A stretch of 64,000 nt of DNA from Thauera butanivorans NBRC 103042 (lineage in GTDB: Bacteria > Pseudomonadota > Gammaproteobacteria > Burkholderiales > Rhodocyclaceae). Position 1 is the stretch's first letter, and the number at the start of each line of letters is the position of its first letter. A program made the position numbers and the translations under genes. This document shows, in pieces, positions 8,023-16,309 of the stretch. Location of the stretch: assembly GCF_001591165.1 (NCBI RefSeq), contig NZ_BCUG01000018.1:52811-116810 (forward strand), read 5' to 3'. The notes beneath the pieces are model-generated. The model searched no databases, was not told where the DNA came from, and was given only the letters and a program-made list of their open reading frames with translations.

Positions 8023-9849
8023 TCAGGCCGCTTGCGTGGCGTCGATGCGCATCTTGACGAAGGAGCCCGGGGCGTCTTCCAGCACCTTCAGCTTGCCCTT
8101 GGCGGGGTCGCGCGGCTCGGCCTGCTCGCTGTCCATGGCGGTCAGCCACGCCTGCCAGTCGGTCCACCACGAACCCGGGTGCTGCTGCGCGCCGGCCAGC
8201 CAGTCGTCGGGGCTGCCGGGCAGCTTGGCGGCCGGGTTGATCCAGTAGCCGTACTTGTTGGCCGCCGGTGGGTTGACGATGCCGGCGATGTGGCCCGAGC
8301 CGCCCAGCACGAAGCGCACCGGGCCGCCGAAGTTGCGCGCACCCAGGTAGGTGCTCTTCCACGGCGCGATGTGGTCTTCGATGGTCGAGATGAAGTAGCA
8401 CGGCGTCTTGATCTTGCCGAGGTCGATCGGCACGCCGTCGACGCTGATGCCGCCCGGTTCGACGAGGCGGTTTTCCATGTACAGCTTGCGCAGGTAGAAG
8501 CTGTGCATCTTGGCCGGCATGCGGGTGGAGTCCGAGTTCCAGTACAGCAGGTCGAACGGGAACGGATCCTTGCCCAGCAGGTAGTTATTGACCACGAAGG
8601 ACCAGATCAGGTCGTTGGCGCGCAGCATGTTGAAGGTGCCGGCCATTTCCGAGCCTTCCAGGTAGCCGCGCTCGAACATCTTCTTTTCGAGGCTGGAGAC
8701 CTGGCCTTCGTCGATGAACACGCCGAGTTCGCCCGGATCGGAGAAGTCGGTCATGGTGGTGAAGAAGGTCGCGGCCGAAATCCGGCCGGACTGCTTCTTG
8801 GCGGCCAGGTAGGCCAGCGTGGTGGCGAGCAGGGTGCCGCCCAGGCAGTAGCCGGCGGCGTTGACCGACTTCTCGCCGGTCTGCCGTTCGATGGCGTCGA
8901 GTGCGGCGATCGTGCCTTCCAGCAGGTAGGAGTCGAACAGCTTGTCCGTATGGCGCTCGTCCGGGTTCACCCACGAGATGACGAACACGGTGTGGCCCTG
9001 GTCGACACACCACTTGATGTACGAATTCTTCTCGCGCAGATCGAGGATGTAGAACTTGTTGATCCAGGGCGGCACGATCAGCAGCGGCTTCTTCAGCACC
9101 TTGTCGGTGCTCGGCGTGTACTGGATCAGCTGCATCATGTCGGTCTGGAACACGACCTTGCCCGGCGTCGTGGCGACGTTCTTGCCCAGTTCGAAGGCAG
9201 TGGTGTCGGTCATCTTGACGCGCAGCTGGCCACCGCCGTCCTCGACGTCGCGCAGCAGGTTGTTCAGGCCCTTCAGCAGGTTCTGGCCGCCGCTCTTGAC
9301 GGTCTCGCGGAAGACCTCGGGGTTGGTGACGGCGAAGTTCGACGGCGACAGCGCGTCGATGTACTGGCGGGTATAGAAGTTGACCTTCTTCTGGGTCTGT
9401 TCGTCCAGGCCGTCGACGCAGCACACGGTGTCATGGATGTGGCGGGCGGCGATCAGGTAGGACTGCTTGATGAAGTCGAACAGGAAGTGCTGTTCCCATT
9501 CTTCGTCCTTGAAGCGCTTGTCGGTCTTCTCGGGGGCGGCGATCGGCGAGGCGTTGAGGCCGGCGAAGCGCATCATCGAGTGCTGCCACAGCGAGAAGTA
9601 GTCCCACACCAGGTTCATCTGGGCCTGGGCGAGCTTGTACGGGTTTGACAGCAGCTTGGCCATCATGTCCATGAAGGCCTGGGCGATGCCCAGTTCGTCG
9701 GCGGGGGCGGTGATGCCCTTCTTCAACTGGCGGTTCACGTGATCGCTGATCAGGTGCGAGGCACGGCGGGCAACGTCGGCGTAGGTCTTGGCGACCTCCT
9801 GCGGATCGGGCAATTCGGGGCGAGGGGTTTCGGTGGAAGGTGCAGCCAT
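8023..9849 (-). CDS. phaC: Class I poly(3-hydroxyalkanoate) synthase
   Basis: A 608-residue polymerase that joins short-chain (R)-3-hydroxyacyl-CoA into polyhydroxyalkanoate granules. The alpha/beta-hydrolase core carries the PhaC box GYCLGG with nucleophile Cys335, a PPWINKFYILDL region and the catalytic His in GSGHIAGIVNPP near the C terminus. Size matches class I enzymes that need no PhaE or PhaR partner. The start at 9849 is chosen because CAGGAG lies 9 bases upstream; an in-frame ATG at 9903 lacks one. An MBL-fold gene lies 50 bases upstream on the same strand. Confidence 0.95.
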   Translation of the reverse strand: MAAPSTETPRPELPDPQEVAKTYADVARRASHLISDHVNRQLKKGITAPADELGIAQAFMDMMAKLLSNPYKLAQAQMNLVWDYFSLWQHSMMRFAGLNASPIAAPEKTDKRFKDEEWEQHFLFDFIKQSYLIAARHIHDTVCCVDGLDEQTQKKVNFYTRQYIDALSPSNFAVTNPEVFRETVKSGGQNLLKGLNNLLRDVEDGGGQLRVKMTDTTAFELGKNVATTPGKVVFQTDMMQLIQYTPSTDKVLKKPLLIVPPWINKFYILDLREKNSYIKWCVDQGHTVFVISWVNPDERHTDKLFDSYLLEGTIAALDAIERQTGEKSVNAAGYCLGGTLLATTLAYLAAKKQSGRISAATFFTTMTDFSDPGELGVFIDEGQVSSLEKKMFERGYLEGSEMAGTFNMLRANDLIWSFVVNNYLLGKDPFPFDLLYWNSDSTRMPAKMHSFYLRKLYMENRLVEPGGISVDGVPIDLGKIKTPCYFISTIEDHIAPWKSTYLGARNFGGPVRFVLGGSGHIAGIVNPPAANKYGYWINPAAKLPGSPDDWLAGAQQHPGSWWTDWQAWLTAMDSEQAEPRDPAKGKLKVLEDAPGSFVKMRIDATQAA

Positions 9850-9899
9850 CTTGTTTGAACTCCTGGTTGGCGACCGGAATGTCTCTCCGGCAGGTTTTT

Positions 9900-10922
9900 T
9901 CATTGTTTGCTATCGATGAAACGGATCAGGCCATCCGTGCCGATTTCCCGGCGGAGCTCTCCCCGCTCCTCCAGGTAGTTGAGGTGGGCAATGGCCTCCC
10001 CCATGGCAAACATGACCTGATGGGTGTCCAGCTCGCGCGGAAACAGTGTCGCCAGCACTTCGCCTGCCGTTCGTGCGCTGCGGCACTCGGCCTGCAGTGC
10101 GGCGCAGCGCTCGCTGTGGTGGGTGACGAGCTGCGCCACTCTCGACCGGATACCCGTGAAAGGTCTGCCGTGCGATGGTAGCACGAGCGTGTCATCGGGC
10201 AAGTTGCAAAGTTCCTGGATCGAGTCGAGAAAGTAGCCGAGGGCATCGTCATGCGGTGTTGCAGCATGGACGCTGACGTTGGTCGAGATGCGCGGCAGCA
10301 GCATGTCGCCGGAGATGAGCACGCCGAGCTCGGCGCAGTACAGGCTGGCGTGCTCGGGAGCGTGGCCGTAGCCGACGATGACGCGCCATTCCCGGCCGTC
10401 GATCGGCACGATGCTGCCGTGGCGCAGGCGCTCGTAGCGCGAAGGCAGCTCGGGGATGCCGCGGCGGTAGGCGTTGCCGCGCGTTGCCAGGGCCGTCGCC
10501 GGGGCGTCGTCGAGTCCGTGGGCGCGGAACTGGGCCACCATGTCCTGCACGTTGTATCCCGGCAGTTGGTGCCAGATGGCGTGGCCGAGGAGATATTCCC
10601 CCAGCGTCATGTGTATGCTGGCGCCATTGCGCGCGGCCAGCCAGGCCGCCAGGCCGACGTGGTCCGGATGGTGGTGGGTGACGACGATGCGCGTGACCGG
10701 GCGCGGATCGGCATCGAGCACGCTGGCCCAGGCCTGGCGGGTGTCGTCCGAACCATAGCCGCAGTCGACGATCACGCGTTCGTCGCCGTCGTCCAGCAGC
10801 CACAGGTTGATGTGGTCGAGCGCGAAGGGCAGGGGCATCCGCAGCCAATGCACGCCGGGCGCGACTTCGGCGGCCTGGGCCGTGGCGGGGAGGTCGGGAA
10901 AGGGGTAGTGCAGTGGGGGCAT
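9900..10922 (-). CDS. MBL-fold metallo-hydrolase
   Basis: A 340-residue metallo-beta-lactamase-fold hydrolase. The zinc motif THHHPDH sits at residues 82-88, preceded by VIVDCGYG and followed by more ligand candidates in GYGHAPEHASLYC, GVLISGDMLLP and LPSHGRPF. A C-terminal helical segment follows, as in proteins annotated as glyoxalase II-like or RNase Z-like hydrolases. The substrate cannot be told. It is upstream of phaC on the same strand with 50 bases between, so a role linked to acyl-CoA or PHA metabolism is possible. Confidence 0.85.
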   Translation of the reverse strand: MPPLHYPFPDLPATAQAAEVAPGVHWLRMPLPFALDHINLWLLDDGDERVIVDCGYGSDDTRQAWASVLDADPRPVTRIVVTHHHPDHVGLAAWLAARNGASIHMTLGEYLLGHAIWHQLPGYNVQDMVAQFRAHGLDDAPATALATRGNAYRRGIPELPSRYERLRHGSIVPIDGREWRVIVGYGHAPEHASLYCAELGVLISGDMLLPRISTNVSVHAATPHDDALGYFLDSIQELCNLPDDTLVLPSHGRPFTGIRSRVAQLVTHHSERCAALQAECRSARTAGEVLATLFPRELDTHQVMFAMGEAIAHLNYLEERGELRREIGTDGLIRFIDSKQ

Positions 10923-10982
10923 CGGTCTGTCTTCCTCGTGGGGCTGTGCGGGAGCGGGCTTGTGGCGGCCTGGCGTTGCTCA

Positions 10983-11096
10983 AACCGCCGAAATCTGCTT
11001 AACTCTCGCTGTTTTGTTTAATTTTTGGCTTATAAAACAATATCTTGCTGTTTGTGCCGCGCCTCATGCGGTGTCAGCGGCCATCCCGGACCACTC
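10983..11096. promoter_or_regulatory. AT-rich divergent control region between MBL-phaC and merR-type gene
   Basis: The segment is markedly AT-rich compared with its surroundings and separates two divergent genes. TTGTTT (11014-11019) and AAACAA (11035-11040) form an inverted repeat, with TATAAA inside. It probably holds promoters for one or both directions, but no complete -35/-10 pair with good spacing is convincing. Confidence 0.35.
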
Positions 11097-11555
11097 ATGG
11101 GCGACGAACAAACCTACACCATCACCGAGCTCGCACGCGAATTCGACATCACGCCCCGTGCGATTCGTTTCTACGAAGACCAGGGCTTGCTGACCCCGGC
11201 CCGCGCCGGGCGTGCCCGCATCTACACCAAGGCCGACCGCACCCGCCTCAAGCTCACGCTGCGGGGCAAGCGCCTGGGCCTGTCGCTCGCCGAGATCCGC
11301 GAGCTGCTCGACATGTACGGCGGTGTGCGCAATTCCGCTTCACAGCTCGAACTCTTCCTCGACGTGCTGAAGGAGCGCCGTGCGGCGCTGGAACAGCAGC
11401 GGCTCGACATCGAGGCGGTGCTGCTCGAGATCGACATGCTCGAACAGCAATGCCATGCTCTGCTCGGCCACAATGCCGCAGGCGCTGCGGCGGCGAGGGC
11501 GAAGCTGGTCAGGCATATCGACGGCGTCGGTGCCGGCCGGGCCGACACCGACTGA
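11097..11555 (+). CDS. MerR-family transcriptional regulator, LiuR-like
   Basis: A 152-residue regulator with an N-terminal winged helix (YTITELAREFDITPRAIRFYEDQGLLTPAR) and a coiled-coil dimerisation helix ending in RHIDGVGAG. No Cys cluster is seen, so it probably senses an organic ligand rather than a metal. The wording of the DNA-binding domain matches LiuR, which controls branched-chain amino acid degradation in proteobacteria. A repeat built from TTACGT/ACGTAA, resembling LiuR sites, lies directly downstream. The start at 11097 places the HTH at the N terminus; an ORF starting at 11025 has an unrelated leader. Confidence 0.83.
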   Translation: MGDEQTYTITELAREFDITPRAIRFYEDQGLLTPARAGRARIYTKADRTRLKLTLRGKRLGLSLAEIRELLDMYGGVRNSASQLELFLDVLKERRAALEQQRLDIEAVLLEIDMLEQQCHALLGHNAAGAAAARAKLVRHIDGVGAGRADTD

Positions 11556-11592
11556 GCGGTGCGCCGCGATTCCGTCTCCGTTGAATCCAATA

Positions 11593-11612
11593 TTACGTTG
11601 ACGTAAACGTAA
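11593..11612. promoter_or_regulatory. Candidate LiuR-type operator
   Basis: TTACGTTGACGTAAACGTAA consists of an inverted pair TTACGT-TG-ACGTAA plus a second adjacent ACGTAA. It stands 38 bases after the MerR gene and 66 bases before the thioesterase ATG. Sites of this TTACGT/ACGTAA pattern are associated with LiuR in proteobacteria. This would place the thioesterase and following genes under the MerR regulator. Confidence 0.55.
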
Positions 11613-11677
11613 AAACAAAGAAAATACGCCCCGGAACACGAGAACACCGCCAGACCACGCCCGCCCAGGAGACCGCC

Positions 11678-12145
11678 ATGCGCCCGGAAATGCCGCAGTT
11701 TCAGCCCAGGGACCCCGGTTATGCCGCGCGTGTGCGGGCGAGCTTCGAGCTCCAGCAGGCCATGGCGCTGATCGGTGCGCAGCTGGCCGTGATCGAGCCG
11801 GGCTATACCGAGATCCACCTGCCCAACAAGCCCGAGATCACCCAGCAGCACGGCTACATCCACGGCGGTGTGGTCGGGATGATCGCGGATTCCGCCGCCG
11901 GCTATGCCGCCAACACGCTCACGCCGGCCGACACCAGCGTGCTGACGGTGGAATACAAGCTCAATCTCGTCGCCCCTGCCAACGGCCAGCGCCTGGTGGC
12001 GCGCGGCGAAGTCATCAAGCCCGGCCGCACGCTGATCATCACCAAGGCCGAAGTGTTTGCGATCCGCGACGAGCGCTGGACGCTGTGCGCGATCATGCAG
12101 CAGACCATCATGGCCATGCAGGGCAAGAACGAGCGCCAGGGCTGA
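11678..12145 (+). CDS. PaaI-family hotdog-fold acyl-CoA thioesterase
   Basis: A 155-residue single hotdog domain predicted to hydrolyse acyl-CoA to the free acid and CoA. The family signature is visible as QQHGYIHGGVVGMIADSAAGYAA, with the Asp in the central helix, followed by the strands VEYKLNLVAPANG and LVARGEVIKPGRTLIITKAEVFA. The substrate is unknown. It is the first gene after the LiuR-like box and shares direction with the fusion enzyme, thiolase and acyl-CoA dehydrogenase downstream, which fits a role in acyl-CoA turnover. Confidence 0.9.
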   Translation: MRPEMPQFQPRDPGYAARVRASFELQQAMALIGAQLAVIEPGYTEIHLPNKPEITQQHGYIHGGVVGMIADSAAGYAANTLTPADTSVLTVEYKLNLVAPANGQRLVARGEVIKPGRTLIITKAEVFAIRDERWTLCAIMQQTIMAMQGKNERQG

Positions 12146-12184
12146 GGGTCGAAGACTGACGCCACCACCATCCGAGGAGCTTGC

Positions 12185-13327
12185 ATGTCCCTGAGCCTGC
12201 GTGCATTGACGCCGTCCGATACGGCCGAGCTGGAGCAGGTGCGCCAGTTCTTCCGCAACTACGCTGCCTGGCTGGGCGTCGATCTCAGCTACCAGGGCTT
12301 CGCCGACGAGGTCGCGAACCTGCCGGGCGCCTATGGCGAGGCCGACGGACGCCTGTTCTTCGCCGAACTGGACGGCCGCCCGGCCGGCTGTGTCGGCGTG
12401 CGGCGCTTTTCCGACGGTGTCTGCGAGATGAAGCGGCTCTACGTCGACCCCGAGGCGCGCGGCCACGGGGTGGGCCGCAAGCTGGCGCTGGCGGCGATCA
12501 AGGCGGCGCAGGCACTGGGCTACCGCCGCATCCTGCTCGACACCCTGCCGGCGATGCGCATCGCGATGAAGCTGTACCGCGAGCTGGGTTTCACCGAGGC
12601 GCCGGCCTACTACCCGAGCCCGATCGAAGGCACGATCTTCCTCACCCTCGACCTCGCGCAGTGGTCCGAGGAGCAGGCGAACAATGAAAGCCTGCTGCAC
12701 CTGTTCGACTACAACCAGGCCTGGTCGCGCCAGATGCAGCAGCTCGACCCCGCCTTCTTCGAGAAGCTGTCCCACCTGCAGAGCCCGGAATACCTGTGGA
12801 TCGGCTGTTCCGATTCGCGCGTGCCGGCCAACCAGATCGTCGGCCTGCTGCCGGGCGAAGTCTTCGTCCACCGCAATGTCGCCAACGTCGTCGTACACAC
12901 CGACCTGAACTGCCTGGCAGTGATCCAGTACGCGGTGGATGTGCTGAAGGTGAAACACATCATGGTGGTCGGCCACTATGGCTGCGGCGGCGTCAAGGCT
13001 GCGCTCGACCGCGCCCGCGTCGGCCTCGTCGACCTGTGGCTGCGCCATGTGCAGGACGTGCATGTGCGCCACCTGCAGGCGGTCGATACGCTGCCGCCCG
13101 AATTGCGCCATGACCGCCTGTGCGAACTGAATGTGCTCGAGCAGGTGGTCAACGTCGCCCAGACCGTGGTCGTGCAGGACGCCTGGCGGCGCGGTCAGCG
13201 CCTCACCGTGCATGGCTGGATCTACGGCCTCAAGAACGGCTTGATCCGTGACCTGGGGCTCAATGTGGGCCGTCCGCAGGATCTCATGCCGCGCTATGTC
13301 GCGGCGCTCGAAGCGCTCGGTCAATGA
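12185..13327 (+). CDS. Fusion protein: GNAT acetyltransferase + beta-carbonic anhydrase
   Basis: One uninterrupted 380-residue frame carries two enzymes. Residues 1-160 form a GNAT N-acetyltransferase (EMKRLYVDPEARGHGVGRKLAL is the acetyl-CoA motif). Residues 170-380 form a complete beta-carbonic anhydrase with zinc ligands C208-x-D210-x-R212 (CSDSR) and H264-YG-C267 (HYGCGG). Carbonic anhydrase interconverts CO2 and bicarbonate, which feeds biotin carboxylases. There is no in-frame ATG or GTG at the junction that would give a separate anhydrase. GAGGAGC precedes the ATG. The thiolase gene starts 38 bases after the stop. The acetyl acceptor is unknown. Confidence 0.88.
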   Translation: MSLSLRALTPSDTAELEQVRQFFRNYAAWLGVDLSYQGFADEVANLPGAYGEADGRLFFAELDGRPAGCVGVRRFSDGVCEMKRLYVDPEARGHGVGRKLALAAIKAAQALGYRRILLDTLPAMRIAMKLYRELGFTEAPAYYPSPIEGTIFLTLDLAQWSEEQANNESLLHLFDYNQAWSRQMQQLDPAFFEKLSHLQSPEYLWIGCSDSRVPANQIVGLLPGEVFVHRNVANVVVHTDLNCLAVIQYAVDVLKVKHIMVVGHYGCGGVKAALDRARVGLVDLWLRHVQDVHVRHLQAVDTLPPELRHDRLCELNVLEQVVNVAQTVVVQDAWRRGQRLTVHGWIYGLKNGLIRDLGLNVGRPQDLMPRYVAALEALGQ

Positions 13328-13365
13328 GCGCGGTTCGCAACAAGGTATCAAAACAGGAGAATGGA

Positions 13366-14577
13366 ATGTCCGATCCCGTCGTCATCGTTTCCGTCGCCCG
13401 CACCCCGCTGGGCGGCTTCCAGGGTGAGCTGTCCAGCCTGGGCACGCCGCAGCTCGGCGCCGCCGCCATCAAGTCGGCGGTCGAGCGCGCCGGCCTGGCG
13501 CCCGAGCAGGTGCAGGAAGTGATCATGGGCTGCGTGCTGCCCGCCGGTCTTGGCCAGGCGCCTGCCCGCCAGGCCGCGCTCGGCGCCGGCCTGCCGCTGT
13601 CGGCCGGCTGCACCACGATCAACAAGGTGTGCGGTTCGGGCATGAAGGCCACGATGCTGGCGCACGACCTGATCCTGGCCGGCACCAACGAGGTGATGGT
13701 CGCGGGCGGCATGGAGTCGATGTCCAACGCCCCCTACCTGCTGCCCAAGGCGCGCGCCGGCTACCGCCTCGGCCATGGCCAGACGCTGGACCACATGTTC
13801 CTCGACGGCCTGGAAGACAGCTACTCGAAGGAGAACAAGGGCCGCCTGATGGGTACTTTCGCCGAGGACTGCGCCGGCCACTTCGGCTTCAGCCGCCAGG
13901 CGCAGGATGAATTCGCCATCGCTTCGACCACCCGCGCCCAGGCCGCGATCAACAACGGCGATTTCAGTTGGGAAGTCGCGCCGGTGACGGTGTCCGGGCG
14001 CAAGGGCGATGTCGTCGTCGACAAGGACGAGCAGCCGCTGAAGGCGCAGATCGACAAGATCCCGGCGCTGAAGCCGGCTTTCCGCAAGGACGGCACGGTG
14101 ACGCCGGCCAACTCCAGCTCGATCTCGGACGGCGCCGCGGCGCTGGTGCTGATGCGCAGGTCCTCCGCCGACAGGCTCGGGCTGAAGCCGGTCGCCACCA
14201 TCGTCGGCCACGCCACCCATGCGCAGGAGCCGGCCTGGTTCACCACCGCGCCGGTGGGGGCGATGCAGAAGGTGCTGGACAAGGCCGGCTGGCGCACCGA
14301 GGACGTCGATCTGTGGGAGATCAACGAAGCTTTCGCCGTGGTGACGATGGCGGCGATGCACGAGATGAAGCTGCCGCACGACAAGGTCAACGTCAATGGC
14401 GGCGCCTGCGCGCTGGGCCACCCGATCGGCGCTTCCGGCGCCCGCATCCTGGTGACGCTGATCGGCGCGCTGCGCAAGCGCGGGCTGAAGCGCGGCGTCG
14501 CCAGCCTGTGCATCGGCGGCGGCGAGGCGACGGCGATGGCGATCGAGGTCGACGCCGCGGTCGGCTGCGGCGGCTGA
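13366..14577 (+). CDS. Acetyl-CoA acetyltransferase (thiolase)
   Basis: A 403-residue thiolase that condenses two acetyl-CoA to acetoacetyl-CoA or cleaves 3-ketoacyl-CoA. The acylated Cys89 lies in INKVCGSGMKA, and the C-terminal active site is complete: NEAFAV and GGACALGHPIGASGARIL. Length is standard. AGGAGA stands just before ATG 13366. It resembles AtoB/PhaA-type biosynthetic or degradative thiolases. Acetoacetyl-CoA is both the product end of leucine degradation and the feedstock of PHA synthesis; both pathways are represented in this window. Confidence 0.94.
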   Translation: MSDPVVIVSVARTPLGGFQGELSSLGTPQLGAAAIKSAVERAGLAPEQVQEVIMGCVLPAGLGQAPARQAALGAGLPLSAGCTTINKVCGSGMKATMLAHDLILAGTNEVMVAGGMESMSNAPYLLPKARAGYRLGHGQTLDHMFLDGLEDSYSKENKGRLMGTFAEDCAGHFGFSRQAQDEFAIASTTRAQAAINNGDFSWEVAPVTVSGRKGDVVVDKDEQPLKAQIDKIPALKPAFRKDGTVTPANSSSISDGAAALVLMRRSSADRLGLKPVATIVGHATHAQEPAWFTTAPVGAMQKVLDKAGWRTEDVDLWEINEAFAVVTMAAMHEMKLPHDKVNVNGGACALGHPIGASGARILVTLIGALRKRGLKRGVASLCIGGGEATAMAIEVDAAVGCGG

Positions 14578-14800
14578 ACCGGGCCGAGGCTGTCCGCTGC
14601 GGCGTCCGTGCGGTTCTGGCGATTCGTGCCCTGAACCGCCGGCCACGCCGGGGATTTGCTCCGCAGTCTGCGGAACTCGCTCCCTGCGGTCGCTCGGACA
14701 GTCCCCGACTGCTCCACAAACTCCCGACACGGCCGATTCGGCAGTGTCGCAGATCCGATAGGCAATGGGACGGCTGAGGCCGTTCCGGAAGAGGTTTGAC

Positions 14801-15934
14801 ATGATTCTTACCCAGGAACAGGAACTCGTCCGCGACTCGATGCGCGCTTTCGCCCAGGAGCGCCTGGCGCCGTTCGCGGCCGAATGGGACCGCAACCACA
14901 CCTTTCCGCGCGAAGCGCTGAAAGAACTGGCCGAACTCGGCGCGCTCGGCATGGTGGTGCCGGAGGAATGGGGCGGCGCCGGCATGGACTACATGAGCCT
15001 GGTGCTGACGCTGGAGGAAGTCGCCGCCGGCGATGGCGCGACCTCGACCATCCTCAGCGTGCAGAACTCGCTGCCCTGCGGCATCATCAACCGCTTCGGC
15101 ACCGAGGCGCAGAAGGAAGCCTGGCTCAGGCCGCTGGCCCGGGGCGAGAAGCTGGGCTGCTTCTGCCTCACCGAGCCCCACGTCGGTTCCGACGCCGCCG
15201 CCATCCGCACCACGGCGATGCGCGAGGGCGGCGAATGGGTGCTGAACGGCGTCAAGCAGTTCATCACCACCGGCAAGCATGCCGACGTCGCCATCGTCTT
15301 CGCCGTCACCGACAAGGCGGCGGGCAAGAAAGGCATCACCTGCTTCCTGGTGCCGGCGGATGCGCCCGGCTACCAGGTGGGGCGCATCGAGGAGAAGATG
15401 GGCCAGAAGGCTTCCGACACCACGCAGATCCTGTTCGAGAATTGCCGCATTCCGGCGGATTCGGTGATCGGCGCGGAGGGCGAGGGCTACAGGATCGCGC
15501 TGTCCAATCTGGAAGCCGGCCGCATCGGCATCGCCGCGCAGTGCCTCGGCATGGCGCGTGCCGCGCTGGAAGCGGCGGTCAAGTATGCGCAGGAGCGCGA
15601 GAGTTTCGGCAAGCCGATCTTCGAGCACCAGGCGGTCAACTTCCGCCTCGCCGACATGGCGACGCAACTGGAAGCGGCGCGCCAGCTCGTGTGGCATGCC
15701 GCCAGCCTGAAGGACGCCGGCCGGCCCTGCCTCAAGGAGGCGTCGATGGCCAAGCTGTTCGCGTCGGAAATGGCCGAGCGCGTGTGCTCCGACGCCATCC
15801 AGGTGCATGGCGGCTACGGCTACGTCACCGACTTCCCGGTCGAACGCATCTACCGCGACGTGCGGGTATGCCAGATCTATGAAGGCGCCAGCGACATCCA
15901 GCGCCTGGTGATCGGACGCGCGCTGGCGGGCTGA
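14801..15934 (+). CDS. Acyl-CoA dehydrogenase
   Basis: A 377-residue flavoprotein that oxidises acyl-CoA to 2-enoyl-CoA and passes electrons to ETF. It shows the N-terminal helical domain, the FAD-binding strand motif [18 protein letters not shown] and [17 protein letters not shown], and the C-terminal [33 protein letters not shown], where the Glu of YEGASD is the catalytic base of the short/medium-chain group. Exact chain preference cannot be read. GGAAGAGG precedes the ATG. The 223 bases before the start hold no gene. A strong terminator follows. Confidence 0.93.
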   Translation: MILTQEQELVRDSMRAFAQERLAPFAAEWDRNHTFPREALKELAELGALGMVVPEEWGGAGMDYMSLVLTLEEVAAGDGATSTILSVQNSLPCGIINRFGTEAQKEAWLRPLARGEKLGCFCLTEPHVGSDAAAIRTTAMREGGEWVLNGVKQFITTGKHADVAIVFAVTDKAAGKKGITCFLVPADAPGYQVGRIEEKMGQKASDTTQILFENCRIPADSVIGAEGEGYRIALSNLEAGRIGIAAQCLGMARAALEAAVKYAQERESFGKPIFEHQAVNFRLADMATQLEAARQLVWHAASLKDAGRPCLKEASMAKLFASEMAERVCSDAIQVHGGYGYVTDFPVERIYRDVRVCQIYEGASDIQRLVIGRALAG

Positions 15935-15967
15935 GCGCTCGCTCCCTGCTTCACCGTCAGCCTGACC

Positions 15968-16013
15968 GCCAAGGCCGGCCCCTCGATTCGAGGGAGCCGG
16001 CCTTGGCGTTTTT
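15968..16013 (+). terminator. Rho-independent terminator after acyl-CoA dehydrogenase
   Basis: GCCAAGGCCGGC and GCCGGCCTTGGC form a perfect 12-bp stem, extended by CCCTCG/CGAGGG within the loop, followed by G and TTTTT. It ends the MerR-to-dehydrogenase unit and insulates the lactate operon. Confidence 0.93.
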
Positions 16014-16052
16014 GGGTCTTCTGTGTGATGAGAAAGCGAATCTATCGCCTTT

Positions 16053-16065
16053 TTGGTAATACCAA
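16053..16065. promoter_or_regulatory. LldR operator O1
   Basis: TTGGTAATACCAA is a perfect 13-bp palindrome matching the known LldR/PdhR-type core TTGGTnnnACCAA. It lies about 97 bases (centre to start) upstream of the predicted lldP transcription start, the same arrangement as the distal operator in E. coli lldPRD. Confidence 0.75.
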
Positions 16066-16143
16066 TTCGATAATAATTGCTAATGGGTGCCAATAGCTGT
16101 GTTTTTCAGCCTTGTCGACATGCCTGCTCCAGGGCTGGATCCA

Positions 16144-16149
16144 TATAAT
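16144..16149 (+). promoter_or_regulatory. -10 element of the lldPRD promoter
   Basis: A consensus TATAAT sits between the two LldR operators. No strong -35 is seen at standard spacing, which fits a regulated promoter. The predicted start near 16156 leaves a leader of about 150 bases. Confidence 0.5.
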
Positions 16150-16171
16150 CGCGCAGCGCGGCAGGCGTGTT

Positions 16172-16184
16172 TTGGTATGACCAA
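16172..16184. promoter_or_regulatory. LldR operator O2
   Basis: TTGGTATGACCAA repeats the TTGGTnnnACCAA core 119 bases from O1 (centre to centre) and about 20 bases downstream of the predicted start point. Two operators flanking a promoter allow DNA looping by LldR. Confidence 0.72.
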
Positions 16185-16309
16185 TATGATCGGCGCGGGA
16201 GCGGGTTCTGCCCAATGCGGCGAACTGCCCTCGGCAACTGGCGCGCAGAAGGGGCCAAGCTGGAGAGCGATAACTTCAGAGGCCGTGTTCATCGACCAAG
16301 GAAGGCAAA

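Noticed and set aside
12684..12908. A separate internal start for the carbonic anhydrase
   Set aside because: The ATG at 12684 is out of frame with the anhydrase, and no in-frame ATG or GTG lies at the junction.
14578..14800. A hidden small gene before the acyl-CoA dehydrogenase
   Set aside because: Frames across this gap extend from flanking genes in the wrong register and show no start with ribosome site or conserved motif.
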